Source: Blastococcus litoris (GTDB taxonomy: Bacteria; Actinomycetota; Actinomycetes; Mycobacteriales; Geodermatophilaceae). From it: a stretch of DNA of 64,000 nucleotides. Location of the stretch: positions 124,001 to 188,000 of the forward strand of contig NZ_QCZF01000007.1 in assembly GCF_003075095.1 (NCBI RefSeq), read 5' to 3'. Made by a program: the position numbers and the translations under genes. This document shows, one piece after another, positions 50,137 to 59,262 of the stretch (positions within the stretch are counted from its first letter, which is position 1; the number at the start of each line of letters is the position of its first letter). A model generated the notes under the pieces. The model was not told where the DNA came from, made no database searches, and saw only the letters and a list, made by a program, of their open reading frames with translations.

Positions 50137-51972
50137 CTAGGCGAGCCCGAGCTCGCCCTCGAACTGACCGGCCTCCAGCCGCTCCCGCACGGTGGTGAGG
50201 AAGCGTGCGGCATCGGCACCGTCGACGATCCGGTGGTCGTAGGTCAGGGCCAGGTAGACCATCGAGCGGATCGCGATGACCTCCCCGAGGTCGGGGTCCT
50301 GCACGACCACCGGCCGCTTCACCACCGAGCCGACGCCGAGGATGGCGACCTGCGGCTGGTTGATGATCGGGGTGTCGAACAGGGCGCCCCGGCTGCCGGT
50401 GTTGGTGAGCGTGAACGTCCCGCCACCGAGCTCGTCCGGCGTCACCTTGTTGGTGCGCGTCCGCTCCGCCAGGTCGGCGATCTTGCGGGCGATCCCACCG
50501 AGGCTGAGGTCGCCGGCGTCGTGGATGACCGGCACGAGCAGGCCGCGCTCGGTGTCCACCGCGATGCCGAGGTTCTCGGTGTCGTGGTAGGTGACGGTGC
50601 CCGCCTCCTGGTCGATGGAGGAGTTCACCGACGGGTGCACTTTGAGCGCCTCGATGGCGGCCTTGGCGAAGAACGGCAGGAACGACAGCTTGACGCCCTC
50701 GCGGGTCTCGAAGTCGCTCTTGGCCCTCGACCGGAGCCGGGCGATCTTGGTGACGTCGGCCTCGACCACCGTGGTGAGCTGGGCGCTGACCTGCAGCGAC
50801 TCGACCATCCGGCGGGCGATGACCGAGCGCAGCCGCGACATCTTCTCCGTGCGGCCGCGCACCGAGGTGTCGGGCATGGCGGCCGGCGAGGGGGTGCGCA
50901 TCCCGCTCGAGGCGGCGGCCGGTGCGGCGGCGGGCGCCGGCGCCGACGTCCTCTCCGCAGCGGCGAGCACGTCCTGCTTGCGGATGCGGCCCCCCACGCC
51001 GCTGCCGGACACGGAGCCCAGGTCCACGCCCTTCTCCGCCGCCAGGCGCCGCACCAGCGGCGTGACGTAGGCGCCGGCGCCGTTGTCGGACGACTGCTGG
51101 GCAGCCGGCGCCTGCGGCGCCACCTGCGGCGGCGGGGCCGAGGTGGGCGACTGGGCGGGCTGGGCACCGCTGGCGCCGTAGTCGCCACCCGGCTGCTCCG
51201 TCGAGGGCGCGGGCGCGGCGGGCTTGGCCTCGGGAGCAGCCTGCGGCTGCTCCTCGGCGGGGGCCTCCTGCTTCGGCGCCTCCTGCTGGGGGGCGGCCGG
51301 GGCGGACCCGCCGCCGGCGGCACCGATCACCGCCAGCTGCGCACCGACGTCGACTGTCTCGTCCTCGTTGACGGTGATCTCGAGCAGGGTGCCGCTGACC
51401 GGCGAGGGGATCTCGGTGTCGACCTTGTCGGTGGAGACCTCCAGCAGCGGCTCGTCGGCGGAGACCTCGTCACCGACGGCCTTCAGCCAGCGGGTGACCG
51501 TGCCCTCGGTGACGCTCTCGCCCAGGGCGGGCATGGTGACCGGGGTGCCCTCGCCGCCACCGCCCCCACCGCCGGAGCCGCTGTCCGCGGACGCCGGTGC
51601 CGGCTCCTCCTGCTGCGCGGGCTCCTCGGACTCCGACGACCCGGGGCCGGCGTCCTCGACCTGCTCGTCCGGCGTCTGCGGCTCCTCGGCGTCCTCGGCG
51701 GAGGCCGGAGGCGCGGCGTCCCCGCCGCCGTCGCCGTCGCCACCGATGACCGCGAGCTCCGCGCCGACCTCGACCGTCTCGTCCTCGGCGACCAGGATCT
51801 TGGTCAGGACGCCGGCCGCGGGCGAGGGGATCTCGGTGTCGACCTTGTCGGTCGAGACCTCGAGGAGGGGCTCGTCGGCCTCGACCTGCTCACCCTCCTG
51901 CTTGAGCCAGCGGGTGACCGTGCCCTCGGTGACGCTCTCGCCCAGGGCGGGCATGGTGACGGACGTCGGCAT
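50137..51972 (-). CDS. sucB: Dihydrolipoyl acyltransferase (2-oxoglutarate/pyruvate dehydrogenase E2)
   Basis: This 611-aa E2 carries two lipoyl domains (1-76 and about 145-220), each with the modified lysine in [12 protein letters not shown] (K43 in the first), Pro/Ala/Gln-rich linkers, a peripheral subunit-binding domain (about 300-340, [16 protein letters not shown]...) and the catalytic core with [15 protein letters not shown]. It transfers acyl groups to CoA in the 2-oxoacid dehydrogenase complex. In actinobacteria this E2 (DlaT/SucB) can serve pyruvate dehydrogenase; the substrate cannot be fixed here. lpdA, its E3 partner, is 51 bp upstream on the same strand. Confidence 0.95.
   Translation of the reverse strand: MPTSVTMPALGESVTEGTVTRWLKQEGEQVEADEPLLEVSTDKVDTEIPSPAAGVLTKILVAEDETVEVGAELAVIGGDGDGGGDAAPPASAEDAEEPQTPDEQVEDAGPGSSESEEPAQQEEPAPASADSGSGGGGGGGEGTPVTMPALGESVTEGTVTRWLKAVGDEVSADEPLLEVSTDKVDTEIPSPVSGTLLEITVNEDETVDVGAQLAVIGAAGGGSAPAAPQQEAPKQEAPAEEQPQAAPEAKPAAPAPSTEQPGGDYGASGAQPAQSPTSAPPPQVAPQAPAAQQSSDNGAGAYVTPLVRRLAAEKGVDLGSVSGSGVGGRIRKQDVLAAAERTSAPAPAAAPAAASSGMRTPSPAAMPDTSVRGRTEKMSRLRSVIARRMVESLQVSAQLTTVVEADVTKIARLRSRAKSDFETREGVKLSFLPFFAKAAIEALKVHPSVNSSIDQEAGTVTYHDTENLGIAVDTERGLLVPVIHDAGDLSLGGIARKIADLAERTRTNKVTPDELGGGTFTLTNTGSRGALFDTPIINQPQVAILGVGSVVKRPVVVQDPDLGEVIAIRSMVYLALTYDHRIVDGADAARFLTTVRERLEAGQFEGELGLA
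51485..51540. repeat. 56-bp exact direct repeat, copy 1 (second lipoyl domain of sucB)
   Basis: These 56 bases are identical to 51905-51960, 420 bp away, and code for the first residues of the second lipoyl domain (from [10 protein letters not shown] to TRWL). Identity at all wobble positions suggests recent duplication or gene conversion rather than protein selection alone. Confidence 0.85.
51905..51960. repeat. 56-bp exact direct repeat, copy 2 (first lipoyl domain of sucB)
   Basis: This is the partner of 51485-51540, at the N-terminal lipoyl domain. Recombination between the copies would delete or add exactly one lipoyl domain in frame (420 bp = 140 codons). Confidence 0.85.
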
Positions 51973-52023
51973 CGGGGCAGTGCTCCTTCTGGCGCTGTGC
52001 GGGGATGGGGGAGTGGTGGTCGA

Positions 52024-53403
52024 TCAGCCGTGCACGTGCAGCGGCTTGCCGGCGAGGGCCAGGTGGGCCTCGCCGAGCGCCTCGCTCTGGGTCGGGTGCG
52101 GGTGGATGAGGCTGGCGACGTCGTCGGCCTCGGCCTCCCAGTTGTAGATGAGCTGGGCCTCGGCGATGAGTTCGCCGACGCGGCTGCCCACCATGTGGAT
52201 GCCGACGACCGGGCCGTCGGGGGCCTGGATCAGCTTCACCGCGCCGGTGGTCTTGAGGATCTGGCTGCGCCCGTTGCCCGCGAGGTCGTAGGTCAGGGTC
52301 TTGACCTCGCCGTACCGCTCCTTGGCCTGCGCCTCGGTGAGGCCGACCGAGGCGACCTCGGGGTCGGAGTAGGTGATGCGCGGGACGCCGGCGTAGTCGA
52401 TCGGCGCCGGCTCCAGCCCGGCCACCCGCTCGGCGACGAGGATGCCCTCGCCGAACCCGACGTGGGCCAGCTGCAGCGTGGGGATCAGGTCGCCGACGGC
52501 GGAGATGGTGGGGACGTTGGTCCGGCAGTACTCGTCGACGAGGACGTAGCCGCGGTCCATGGCCACGCCGGCCTCCTCGTAACCGAGGCCCTGGCTGACC
52601 GGGCCGCGGCCGACGGCGACGAGCAGCAGCTCGGCCTCGAACTCCTTGCCGTTCTCCAGCGAGACCTTGACCCCGTTCTCGGTGTCCTGGACGCCGGAGA
52701 AGCGGTTGCCGAGCTCGAAGGCGATCTTGCGGCGGCGGAAGGCGCGCTCCAGCAGCTTCGACGAGGCCTCGTCCTCGAGCGGGACGAGGTGGGGGAGGGC
52801 CTCGATGATGGTGACGTCGACGCCGAAGGACTTCCAGGCGCTGGCGAACTCGCAGCCGATGACGCCGCCGCCGAGGATGATCGCCGAGGCCGGCACGCGG
52901 TCGAGGTTGAGGGCGTGGTCGCTGGTGATGACCTTCTTGCCGTCGATCTCCAGGCCCGGCAGCGAGCGGGCGTAGGAGCCGGTCGCCAGCAGGATGTGCT
53001 TGCCCTCGTAGGTCTGGCCGTTCACCTCGACGGTCGTCGGCGAGGTCAGCCGCCCCTCGCCTTCGACGTAGGTGATCTTGCGGGCCTTCACCAGGCCCTG
53101 CAGCCCCTTGTAGAGCTTGGAGATGACGCCGTCCTTGTAGGAGTTGACGCCGTCCATGTCGATGCCGGCCAGCGACGTCTTCACGCCGAACTGCTCGCCC
53201 TCGCGGGCCAGGTCGGCGACCTCGCCGGCGTGCAGCAGCGCCTTGGTCGGGATGCAGCCGCGGTGCAGGCAGGTGCCGCCGACCTTGTCCTTCTCGATGA
53301 GGACGACGTTCAGGCCCAGCTCGGTCGCGCGGAAGGCCGCTGCGTAGCCACCGGAGCCACCACCGAGGATGACCAGGTCGGCGGGGGAGGTGGGTGAGCT
53401 CAC
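52024..53403 (-). CDS. lpdA: Dihydrolipoyl dehydrogenase (E3)
   Basis: This 459-aa flavoprotein re-oxidises dihydrolipoyl groups of E2 and reduces NAD+. FAD-binding ILGGGSGGYAAAFRA is at the start, the redox disulfide is C45/C50 (GGTCLHRGCIPTK), NAD-binding IILGGGVIGCEFASAW is near 180, and the active-site His-Glu is in HPHPTQSEALGEA. GTG at 53403 is fixed by GAGGAG 5 nt upstream. It is probably in one transcription unit with sucB. Mycobacteria have lpdC at another locus, so this arrangement is lineage-specific. Confidence 0.96.
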   Translation of the reverse strand: MSSPTSPADLVILGGGSGGYAAAFRATELGLNVVLIEKDKVGGTCLHRGCIPTKALLHAGEVADLAREGEQFGVKTSLAGIDMDGVNSYKDGVISKLYKGLQGLVKARKITYVEGEGRLTSPTTVEVNGQTYEGKHILLATGSYARSLPGLEIDGKKVITSDHALNLDRVPASAIILGGGVIGCEFASAWKSFGVDVTIIEALPHLVPLEDEASSKLLERAFRRRKIAFELGNRFSGVQDTENGVKVSLENGKEFEAELLLVAVGRGPVSQGLGYEEAGVAMDRGYVLVDEYCRTNVPTISAVGDLIPTLQLAHVGFGEGILVAERVAGLEPAPIDYAGVPRITYSDPEVASVGLTEAQAKERYGEVKTLTYDLAGNGRSQILKTTGAVKLIQAPDGPVVGIHMVGSRVGELIAEAQLIYNWEAEADDVASLIHPHPTQSEALGEAHLALAGKPLHVHG

Positions 53404-53566
53404 GAGTTCTCCTCGATGCAGTCGTCGGCGCCCCGCTCGTGCGGGCGGGGGCTCGCTCCCATCCTGCCACTCCGGGAACGACCCGGCCCGGAGCGCCGTT
53501 GCCTCGACGGGCGTGCCGATGATCACGACGCCGTCGTGGGGCGGTGCGGACGACGGGAGAGGCGAC

Positions 53567-53926
53567 ATGGGGTTGTTCGACCGGCTGCGCGGCCGCGGCG
53601 GCCGTCCGGGTCGCGGGCGGGACGACGGCCGTCGCGGCACCCTCGACAGGGGCTCCCAGCGGACGGACCTGAAGCACCTCGAGGAGTTCGTGGCCACCCG
53701 GCGAGGGGTGGAGGGCTACGTGGAGCCGCGGACCGCCGTCACCGAGACCACGATCGTGCTCGTGGCCGCCGACGGCGAGTGGACGCGGCGCCGCATCGAC
53801 GGCCCCGACGTGGCGCGGAGGCTCTCCCGCGACCTCTCGATCCCCGTCTACGACGCCCAGGTGACCGGCTACCCGCAGCGCATGCGCGACTGGAGCGCCC
53901 GCCAGAAGCAGAACCGGCTGTCCTAG
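53567..53926 (+). CDS. Small conserved protein of unknown function
   Basis: This is a 119-aa protein starting MGLFDRLRGRGG, with an Arg/Gly-rich amphipathic N-terminus, then a compact domain with LKHLEEFVATRRGVEGYVEPRT, a beta strand pair (TTIVLVAADGEWTRRRI) and a closing VYDAQVTGYPQRMRDW. I recall similar small proteins near lpd in actinobacteria, but no function. GGGAGAGG lies 4-5 nt before the ATG at 53567. It is divergent from lpdA with 163 bp between. Confidence 0.68.
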   Translation: MGLFDRLRGRGGRPGRGRDDGRRGTLDRGSQRTDLKHLEEFVATRRGVEGYVEPRTAVTETTIVLVAADGEWTRRRIDGPDVARRLSRDLSIPVYDAQVTGYPQRMRDWSARQKQNRLS

Positions 53927-53935
53927 CTCACCATC

Positions 53936-53975
53936 CCGGGTCCTGGCTCACCGTCCACCGTGAGCCAGGACCCGG
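53936..53975. terminator. Strong hairpin between convergent genes
   Basis: A perfect 16-bp stem (53936-53951 and 53960-53975) with an 8-nt loop is followed by a smaller GATCAGG/CCTGATC hairpin. It lies between the small protein gene and the pepA stop and could act on both strands. Confidence 0.7.
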
Positions 53976-54007
53976 ATCGATCAGGCGACCTGATCATCAC
54001 GGCGCGG

Positions 54008-55516
54008 TCAGGCGATGAGGGCCTCGATGGTCGCGAGCAGGGTCCGCACGGGGACGCCGGTGCCGCCCTTGGGCGTGTAGCCCCACGGCGCGCCGGTGTT
54101 GTAGCTCGGGCCGGCGATGTCGATGTGCGCCCACGGCAGGCCGTCGGGCACGAACTCCGCGAGGAAGTGGCCGCCCACGAGCATGCCGCCCATCCGGTCG
54201 GCGTTCGAGTTCACGAAGTCGGCGATGGGCGACTCCAGGCCGCGGCGGAGCTCGGCGGGCAGCGGCATCGGCCACATGCCCTCACCGCTGCGCTCGGACG
54301 CGGCGATCACCGCGTCGCGCAGGTCGTCGGTGCCCATCACTCCCGCGGTGCGGGTGCCGAGCGCGACCAGCTGGGCGCCGGTGAGCGTCGACGTCTCGAG
54401 CAGGAAGTCGGGCTCGTCCTCGGCGGCGCGCGAGATCGCGTCGGCCAGGACGACCCGGCCCTCGGCGTCGGTGTTGGTGATCTCGGCCTTCTTGCCGTTG
54501 CGGAACGTGACCACGTCGGCGGGCCGGTAGGCGGTGCCGCTGGGCAGGTTCTCGGCGATGGGCACGGTGGCCACGACGTCGACGGGCAGGCGCAGCTGGG
54601 CGACGAGGCACACGGTCGCGATCACGGCCGCGGCGCCGGCCATGTCGCTCTTCATGTCCTCCATCTTCAGCGCGGGCTTGATCGAGAGACCGCCGCTGTC
54701 GAAGGTGATCCCCTTGCCGACGAGCGCGACCTTCTTGCGCGCGCCCGGGCCCGAGTAGGCCAGCCGCAGCAGGCGGGGCTTGCGGGTCGAGCCCTGGCCC
54801 ACGGCGAGGATGCCGCCGTAGCCGCCCGCGACCAGCGCGTCCTCGTCGAGGATCTCCGCGGCCAGCCCGGCCTTCTCGCCCGCTGCGGCGCCGCGGGCGG
54901 CGAGCTCGGCGGGGAAGAGGTCGTTGGGCGGGGTGTTGACGAGGTCCCGCACGAGGGCGACGGCGTCGGCCACGGCCCGCACCCGGCGCAGGGCCTCCTC
55001 GGCGGCTCCCGCGTCGGGCACGACGATCGTGAACTCGCTCGGCGGCGCCGGGCGGTTGGCCGGCAGGTCGGACTTGTAGGCGGTGAACTCGTAGGCACCG
55101 AGCAGCGCGCCCTCGCCGACGGCGTGCAGGCGGGCGCTGTCCGGCGTCCCGCCGACGGCGGCGAGCAGGCTGACGACCGACCGGCGTCCGCCCAGCGCGC
55201 GGCTGGCGGCACCGGCGGCGCGGCGAACGGCCTCGGGCCGGTAGGCGCCGGCGGCGTCGGGGGCACCGAGCCCGGCCACGGCGACGACCGGGAAGGGGCC
55301 CTGGCCGAACGACGGCATGCGGGTGACCTCGTCCTCGGCACCGCGCGCGCCCAGGTCGGCGAGAGCGGGGAGGAGCCGGCCGCCGAGCAGCCGGTCGACG
55401 GCCTCGGCTCCGGGTGTCGGGAGCGGCCCGTCCGGGCCCTTGCCGACGGCGACGACGACGGCGTCTCCGGTCAGCTTCTCGAGGGGGTGGTCGGTGGCGG
55501 TGATCGTCGGCGGCAC
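54008..55516 (-). CDS. pepA: Leucyl aminopeptidase (M17)
   Basis: This 502-aa M17 aminopeptidase has an N-terminal domain (about 1-170) and a C-terminal catalytic domain with the two-metal site: [10 protein letters not shown] (Lys, Asp), KSDMAGAA (Asp) and [13 protein letters not shown] (Asp, Glu, Arg), all intact. It removes N-terminal residues in cytoplasmic protein turnover. The equivalent in mycobacteria (PepB, Rv2213) lies at the same place relative to gcvT. GTG at 55516 is 6 nt after TAGGAT on the minus strand, so it is probably leaderless; only 35 bp separate it from gcvT. Confidence 0.94.
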   Translation of the reverse strand: MPPTITATDHPLEKLTGDAVVVAVGKGPDGPLPTPGAEAVDRLLGGRLLPALADLGARGAEDEVTRMPSFGQGPFPVVAVAGLGAPDAAGAYRPEAVRRAAGAASRALGGRRSVVSLLAAVGGTPDSARLHAVGEGALLGAYEFTAYKSDLPANRPAPPSEFTIVVPDAGAAEEALRRVRAVADAVALVRDLVNTPPNDLFPAELAARGAAAGEKAGLAAEILDEDALVAGGYGGILAVGQGSTRKPRLLRLAYSGPGARKKVALVGKGITFDSGGLSIKPALKMEDMKSDMAGAAAVIATVCLVAQLRLPVDVVATVPIAENLPSGTAYRPADVVTFRNGKKAEITNTDAEGRVVLADAISRAAEDEPDFLLETSTLTGAQLVALGTRTAGVMGTDDLRDAVIAASERSGEGMWPMPLPAELRRGLESPIADFVNSNADRMGGMLVGGHFLAEFVPDGLPWAHIDIAGPSYNTGAPWGYTPKGGTGVPVRTLLATIEALIA

Positions 55517-55551
55517 CGCTGGATCCTATGTGCCTCGGTAGCGTGCCACCC
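55517..55551. promoter_or_regulatory. Compact back-to-back promoters of pepA and gcvT
   Basis: The 35 bp between the divergent start codons hold two -10-like boxes: TAGGAT on the minus strand (55523-55528) and TAGCGT on the plus strand (55539-55544), each 6-7 nt from its start. Any -35 contacts would fall inside the opposite gene's -10 or start codon, so the two polymerases should exclude each other. Confidence 0.55.
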
Positions 55552-56670
55552 GTGAGCCCGCTGACCTCCCCACTGCACGATCGGCACGTCGCGGCCGGCG
55601 CGAAGCTCGCCGACTTCAGCGGGTGGTCGATGCCCATCGAGTACGCGGGAGGCGGTGTCCTGGCCGAGCACGCAGCGGTGCGCTCGGCGGTCGGGCTCTT
55701 CGACGTCTCGCACCTGGGCACGGCGACGGTCCGCGGCCCCGGGGCGGCAGCCTTCGTCGACTCCTGCCTGACCAACGACCTGTCGCGCATCGGCCCCGGC
55801 CAGGCCCAGTACACGCTGTGCTGCCTGCCCGACGGCGACCCGCGGGCGGGGGGAGTGGTCGACGACCTGATCGTCTACCTGCACGCCGACGACCACGTGC
55901 TCCTCGTGCCCAACGCGGCGAACGCCGCCGAGGTGCTCCGCCGCCTGGCCGACGAGGCGCCGGCCGGGGTGGGCGTCAGCGACCGGCACGCGGAGGTCGC
56001 CGTCCTGGCGCTGCAGGGACCGCGGTCCCTGCAGGTGCTGGAGCTGCTCGGCCTGCCGGGCGAGCTGGGCTACATGTCGTTCGTGACGGGCACCGGCGCC
56101 GGCGGCGCCGAGGTCACGGTGTGCCGCACCGGCTACACCGGCGAGCACGGGTACGAGCTGCTGGTCGACGCCGGGCACGCGGGCGGCCTGTGGGACGCGG
56201 TGCTCGAGGCGGGCCAGGACCAGGGGATCCGGCTGTGCGGGCTCGGTGCCCGGGACACGCTGCGCACCGAGATGGGCTACCCGCTGCACGGGCACGAGCT
56301 GTCGCAGGACATCACCCCGAACCAGGCGCGCGCGGGCTGGGCGGTGGGTTGGGGCAAGCCCGCGTTCTGGGGCCGGGACGCGCTGCTCGCGGAGAGGGAG
56401 GCGGGGCCCGCCCGCCTGCTGTGGGGTCTGCGTGCCGACGGCCGCGGCATCCCCCGGCCCGGGATGGCCGTACTCGACGCGAGCGGTGAGCGGGTCGGCG
56501 AGGTCACCAGCGGCACGTTCTCGCCGACCCTGCGGACCGGGATCGCCCTGGCGCTGGTCGACGCGGCAGCCGGCGTCTCGGCCGGCGACCCGCTCGCCGT
56601 CGACGTGCGCGGCCGGCCGCAGGCGGTCGAGGTGGTCAGGCCGCCGTTCGTCGAGTCGCACGTCCGCTAG
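55552..56670 (+). CDS. gcvT: Aminomethyltransferase of the glycine cleavage system
   Basis: This 372-aa T-protein releases ammonia from aminomethyl-lipoyl H-protein and passes the one-carbon unit to THF. Signatures are [32 protein letters not shown]-type [18 protein letters not shown] and [22 protein letters not shown] at 55552 lies 7 nt after TAGCGT. H- and P-proteins (gcvH, gcvP) are not in the window. Lipoate for H-protein would come from LipA/LipB. Confidence 0.95.
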   Translation: MSPLTSPLHDRHVAAGAKLADFSGWSMPIEYAGGGVLAEHAAVRSAVGLFDVSHLGTATVRGPGAAAFVDSCLTNDLSRIGPGQAQYTLCCLPDGDPRAGGVVDDLIVYLHADDHVLLVPNAANAAEVLRRLADEAPAGVGVSDRHAEVAVLALQGPRSLQVLELLGLPGELGYMSFVTGTGAGGAEVTVCRTGYTGEHGYELLVDAGHAGGLWDAVLEAGQDQGIRLCGLGARDTLRTEMGYPLHGHELSQDITPNQARAGWAVGWGKPAFWGRDALLAEREAGPARLLWGLRADGRGIPRPGMAVLDASGERVGEVTSGTFSPTLRTGIALALVDAAAGVSAGDPLAVDVRGRPQAVEVVRPPFVESHVR

Positions 56671-56673
56671 CGG

Positions 56674-57819
56674 TTACTTCCGCGTGGGGTCGCTGTCGCC
56701 CTCCCGCGGCTCGGGGGAGTCGGGCAGCGTGTCGGCCATCTTCGCGTCGCGCGAGCCCATGGGCTCGGGCTCGCCGGTCGTGCTGTCGTGCGCCGTCTGG
56801 TGCTCGGCCTCGGAGTTGATCTCCGCACCGAGCAGCACCAGGTAGCAGGTCAGGTACAGCCACAGCATCAGCACGATGACGCCGGCGATGGCGCCGTAGG
56901 TCTTGTCGTAGGACCCGAAGTTGTTGACGTAGAGGGCGAAGCCGACGCTGACGACCGCCCAGACGACGGTGACGACGACCGAGCCGAGGCTGACCCACGC
57001 GAGGCGGGGTGCGTCGCGGTCGGGCGCCACCCGGTAGAGGACGGCGAGGCCGCCGGCGAACGCCGCCAGCAGGAGGACCCACCGGACCACCTGGGCCAGG
57101 ATCGTGCCGACGACACCGAGCCCGAGCGCCTCGATCACCGCCGGGACGACGGCCAGCAGGCCGAAGGCGACGAGGACGAAGACGATCGCGCCGAGGGTGA
57201 GCGCCAGCGAGGTGGCCTTGAGCTTGACGAAGTTCCGCGCCTCGACCTCGTCGTAGGCGATGTTCACAGCGGTGATGACGTTGCCGACCCCGCCCGACGC
57301 GCTCCAGAGCGCCGCGAGGATCGAGACGACCAGGCTGATGCTCAGCGCGCTCCCGCTGTTGGCCACGATCGCCGTCAGCTGATCGCCGATCAGGCTGGCC
57401 GCGTCGTCCGGGAGCTGGGCGGAGAGGTCCTCGACCTGCCGGGCGACCGTCTCCGGGGACGCCACGAGGCCGTAGATGGAGACGAGCGCGATCAGCGCCG
57501 GGAAGATCGACAGGAAGCCGAAGAAGGCGACGCCGCCGGCGATGATCGGCATGTTGTCGGCCTTGTTCTCGGCCCACGCCCGCTTGACGATCTGCTTCCA
57601 GCCCGCCCACGGGATCTGCGTCGGCTTCTCCGCGTGGATCCCCGGCAGCTCGCTCGGTGACGGCGAGCCGGGGGGCGGCCGGTCGGGGTCGGCGGGGGGC
57701 GCGGTGCCGCGCTCCTTCTCGGCGGCCGCCTTCGCGGCGGCCGCCCGGCGGGCAGCCTTCTCCTCGACCCGTTCGCGGATCCGCTCGACGGCGCTCTCGT
57801 GCTGCCTCGTGCCGGCCAC
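56674..57819 (-). CDS. YihY/BrkB-family membrane protein
   Basis: This 381-aa protein has a charged N-terminal region (Ala/Lys-rich coil, then Pro-rich), six or so membrane helices (about 90-340) and an acidic tail. GGVAFFGFLSIFPALIALVSIYGL and IWSASGGVGNVITAVNIAYDE are typical of the BrkB (once called RNase BN) family, probably transporters or envelope proteins. The substrate is unknown. It converges on gcvT with 3 bp between. Confidence 0.88.
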   Translation of the reverse strand: MAGTRQHESAVERIRERVEEKAARRAAAAKAAAEKERGTAPPADPDRPPPGSPSPSELPGIHAEKPTQIPWAGWKQIVKRAWAENKADNMPIIAGGVAFFGFLSIFPALIALVSIYGLVASPETVARQVEDLSAQLPDDAASLIGDQLTAIVANSGSALSISLVVSILAALWSASGGVGNVITAVNIAYDEVEARNFVKLKATSLALTLGAIVFVLVAFGLLAVVPAVIEALGLGVVGTILAQVVRWVLLLAAFAGGLAVLYRVAPDRDAPRLAWVSLGSVVVTVVWAVVSVGFALYVNNFGSYDKTYGAIAGVIVLMLWLYLTCYLVLLGAEINSEAEHQTAHDSTTGEPEPMGSRDAKMADTLPDSPEPREGDSDPTRK

Positions 57820-57914
57820 CTGATGACTCCTCTGTGCTGCGGGGGACGAGGTCGACCCTCCTGCCGGGGCCCGCCGCGAGCTCGCGAGCGGTGAGGGGGC
57901 AGGAGGGGCACCTG

Positions 57915-58208
57915 TCAGTCGCCGGGCCAGGCGCCGGTGAGCTGCTTGAACCCGCGGGCGCCCGCGCGGTCGATGGCGGCCTTGGTCGCGGCGAAGATCG
58001 CGCCCTGGATGGCCGCGGCCAGCACGACCTCCTTCATCGAGTACTCGCTCTGCAGGGCGCTCGGCGCGTCGTCCTCGTTCGACACCGCCTTCCAGACCTG
58101 CTTGAACACGATGCCGGACAGCGTTCCGGCCAGGATCCCGCCGATCAGACCGATGGGCCGGTATGCCAGCTTTGCGCCCTTGCTCTTCTTCTTGACTTCC
58201 TTGCTCAA
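57915..58208 (-). CDS. DUF4235 membrane protein
   Basis: This 97-aa protein has a basic N-terminus, then two hydrophobic segments (about 17-38 and 60-80) around KQVWKAVSNEDDAPSAL, the DUF4235 pattern found in actinobacteria. It starts at TTG 58208, overlapping the upstream stop by 4 nt (TTGA), with GAGGAAG just upstream. It is the third gene of a small membrane-protein operon with DUF3618 and holin-like genes. Function is unknown; envelope stress is a guess. Confidence 0.83.
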   Translation of the reverse strand: MSKEVKKKSKGAKLAYRPIGLIGGILAGTLSGIVFKQVWKAVSNEDDAPSALQSEYSMKEVVLAAAIQGAIFAATKAAIDRAGARGFKQLTGAWPGD

Positions 58209-58471
58209 CGCTTCCTCCTCTGTGCCGCGCGCTTGCGGCGCAAGATGATCACCCCGAGGACCAGTCCCGCCAGTGCGGCGACGGCGCCGATCACCGCCGG
58301 CGGGCTCTCGCGGTAGGTCTCGACGGCGGTGTCGCGGGCGCGGTAGGCCTTCTCCTTCGCGCGGGCGGGGACGTCGAGCCGGGCGCTGAGCTCGTCGACC
58401 GTCCGCCCGAGCTGCGCGCGGGTCGCCTCGATCTCTGCCTGGATCTGCGCCGGGTCGTTCGGCTCGCTCAC
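58205..58471 (-). CDS. DUF3618 small membrane protein
   Basis: This 88-aa protein has the DUF3618 N-terminal helix (DPAQIQAEIEATRAQLGRTVDELSARLD) and one C-terminal membrane helix (AVIGAVAALAGLVLGVIIL) with a very basic end. It is commonly next to holin-like and DUF4235 genes in actinobacteria. GTG at 58471 overlaps the preceding stop (GTGA), and its own stop overlaps the next TTG start, so all three are translationally coupled. Confidence 0.85.
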   Translation of the reverse strand: MSEPNDPAQIQAEIEATRAQLGRTVDELSARLDVPARAKEKAYRARDTAVETYRESPPAVIGAVAALAGLVLGVIILRRKRAAQRRKR

Positions 58472-58917
58472 CGCGACAGCCCCTGCTTCACGGTGGCGAC
58501 GTCGGCCTGCACGCCCGCGATCGCCTGGGTCGGCAGCGGGGGAGAGGCCTGGGCGACGTCCCTCTTGCCGACGAGGGCCAGCACGCCGGCGACGGCGAAC
58601 AGCACGACGGCCACGATCAGGGCCGCCAGCCACGCGGGCAGCACCTCCGCCAGCCCGAGGACGGCGGCGCTGATCAGGACGGCAAGGCCGAAGAAGCCCA
58701 CGAGCCCGGCCCCGCCGAAGAGGCCGGCGCCGACGCCGAGCCGCTTGGCCTTCTGGGTGACCTCGGCCTGGGCGAGCCGGGCCTCGTTGCGGACGAGCGT
58801 GCTCAGCTGCTCGGTGAGCTGACCGATCAGCTCACCGGTGGAGGCGTTGGCGGGGTCGGGTGCCACCTGCGCGCGGGTCGCCCCGCCGGCGTCGGGCTCT
58901 GGCGTCGGTGCAGTCAT
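58468..58917 (-). CDS. Phage-holin-like (DUF1469) membrane protein
   Basis: This 149-aa protein is of the putative holin-X/Actinobacterial holin family: STGELIGQLTEQLSTLVRNEARLAQAEVTQKAKRLGVGAGLFGGAGL, then two membrane helices (about 75-95 and 105-125). No phage genes are near; these chromosomal members are envelope proteins of unknown role. The ATG at 58917 has GGAGGACC upstream, so the longer opening is not used. First gene of the three-gene operon. Confidence 0.82.
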   Translation of the reverse strand: MTAPTPEPDAGGATRAQVAPDPANASTGELIGQLTEQLSTLVRNEARLAQAEVTQKAKRLGVGAGLFGGAGLVGFFGLAVLISAAVLGLAEVLPAWLAALIVAVVLFAVAGVLALVGKRDVAQASPPLPTQAIAGVQADVATVKQGLSR

Positions 58918-59027
58918 CGGTCCTCCGGCTGGGACGGGTCGATGGACTGCCATGCCCGCGCTCGTGCGGACGTAACCGACCGGTCGGTCACAGCACGGGC
59001 ACGGCCCGGTCACTAGCCTCTGGGGCC

Positions 59028-59240
59028 ATGACCTGGCGTTGGCGTCTCGAGGACAGCTCCGGAGCGGCCGTCGAGCCCTCGACCATCGGCGTGGAGGTGC
59101 CGTCCGCCGACAACCAGGGCGACGCCGAGTCGTGGCTGGGGGAGAACTGGCGGGAGCTGCTCGAGAAGGGCGTCGCGACCGTCACGCTGTTCGACGGCGA
59201 CGACGAGGTCTACGGCCCGATGGGGCTCGCCGCCCCCTGA
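59028..59240 (+). CDS. Small conserved actinobacterial protein
   Basis: This is a 70-aa soluble protein starting MTWRWRLEDSSG, with a single alpha/beta pattern (AESWLGENWRELLEKGVATVTLFDGDDEVYGPMGL). I recall this family as a widespread hypothetical of actinobacteria with no known function. The ATG at 59028 is 8 nt after TAGCCT (59014-59019). It is divergent from the holin-like operon and converges with the aldo/keto reductase gene. Confidence 0.72.
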   Translation: MTWRWRLEDSSGAAVEPSTIGVEVPSADNQGDAESWLGENWRELLEKGVATVTLFDGDDEVYGPMGLAAP

Positions 59241-59262
59241 TCGGGAGCGGCGAGCCGCCGGC

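Noticed and set aside
53369-53566. Longer N-terminus for the small gene at 53567
   Set aside because: The upstream in-frame stretch overlaps the start of lpdA, lacks similarity to a protein, and a good ribosome-binding site precedes the ATG at 53567.
57875-57886. 12-bp palindrome CGCGAGCTCGCG upstream of the BrkB gene
   Set aside because: It lies in a GC-rich spacer with no clear promoter; such palindromes arise by chance and no partner site was seen.
58468-58917. Holin-like gene as a prophage remnant
   Set aside because: There is no integrase, capsid, tail or lysin gene near, and the gene is coupled to chromosomal DUF3618/DUF4235 genes.
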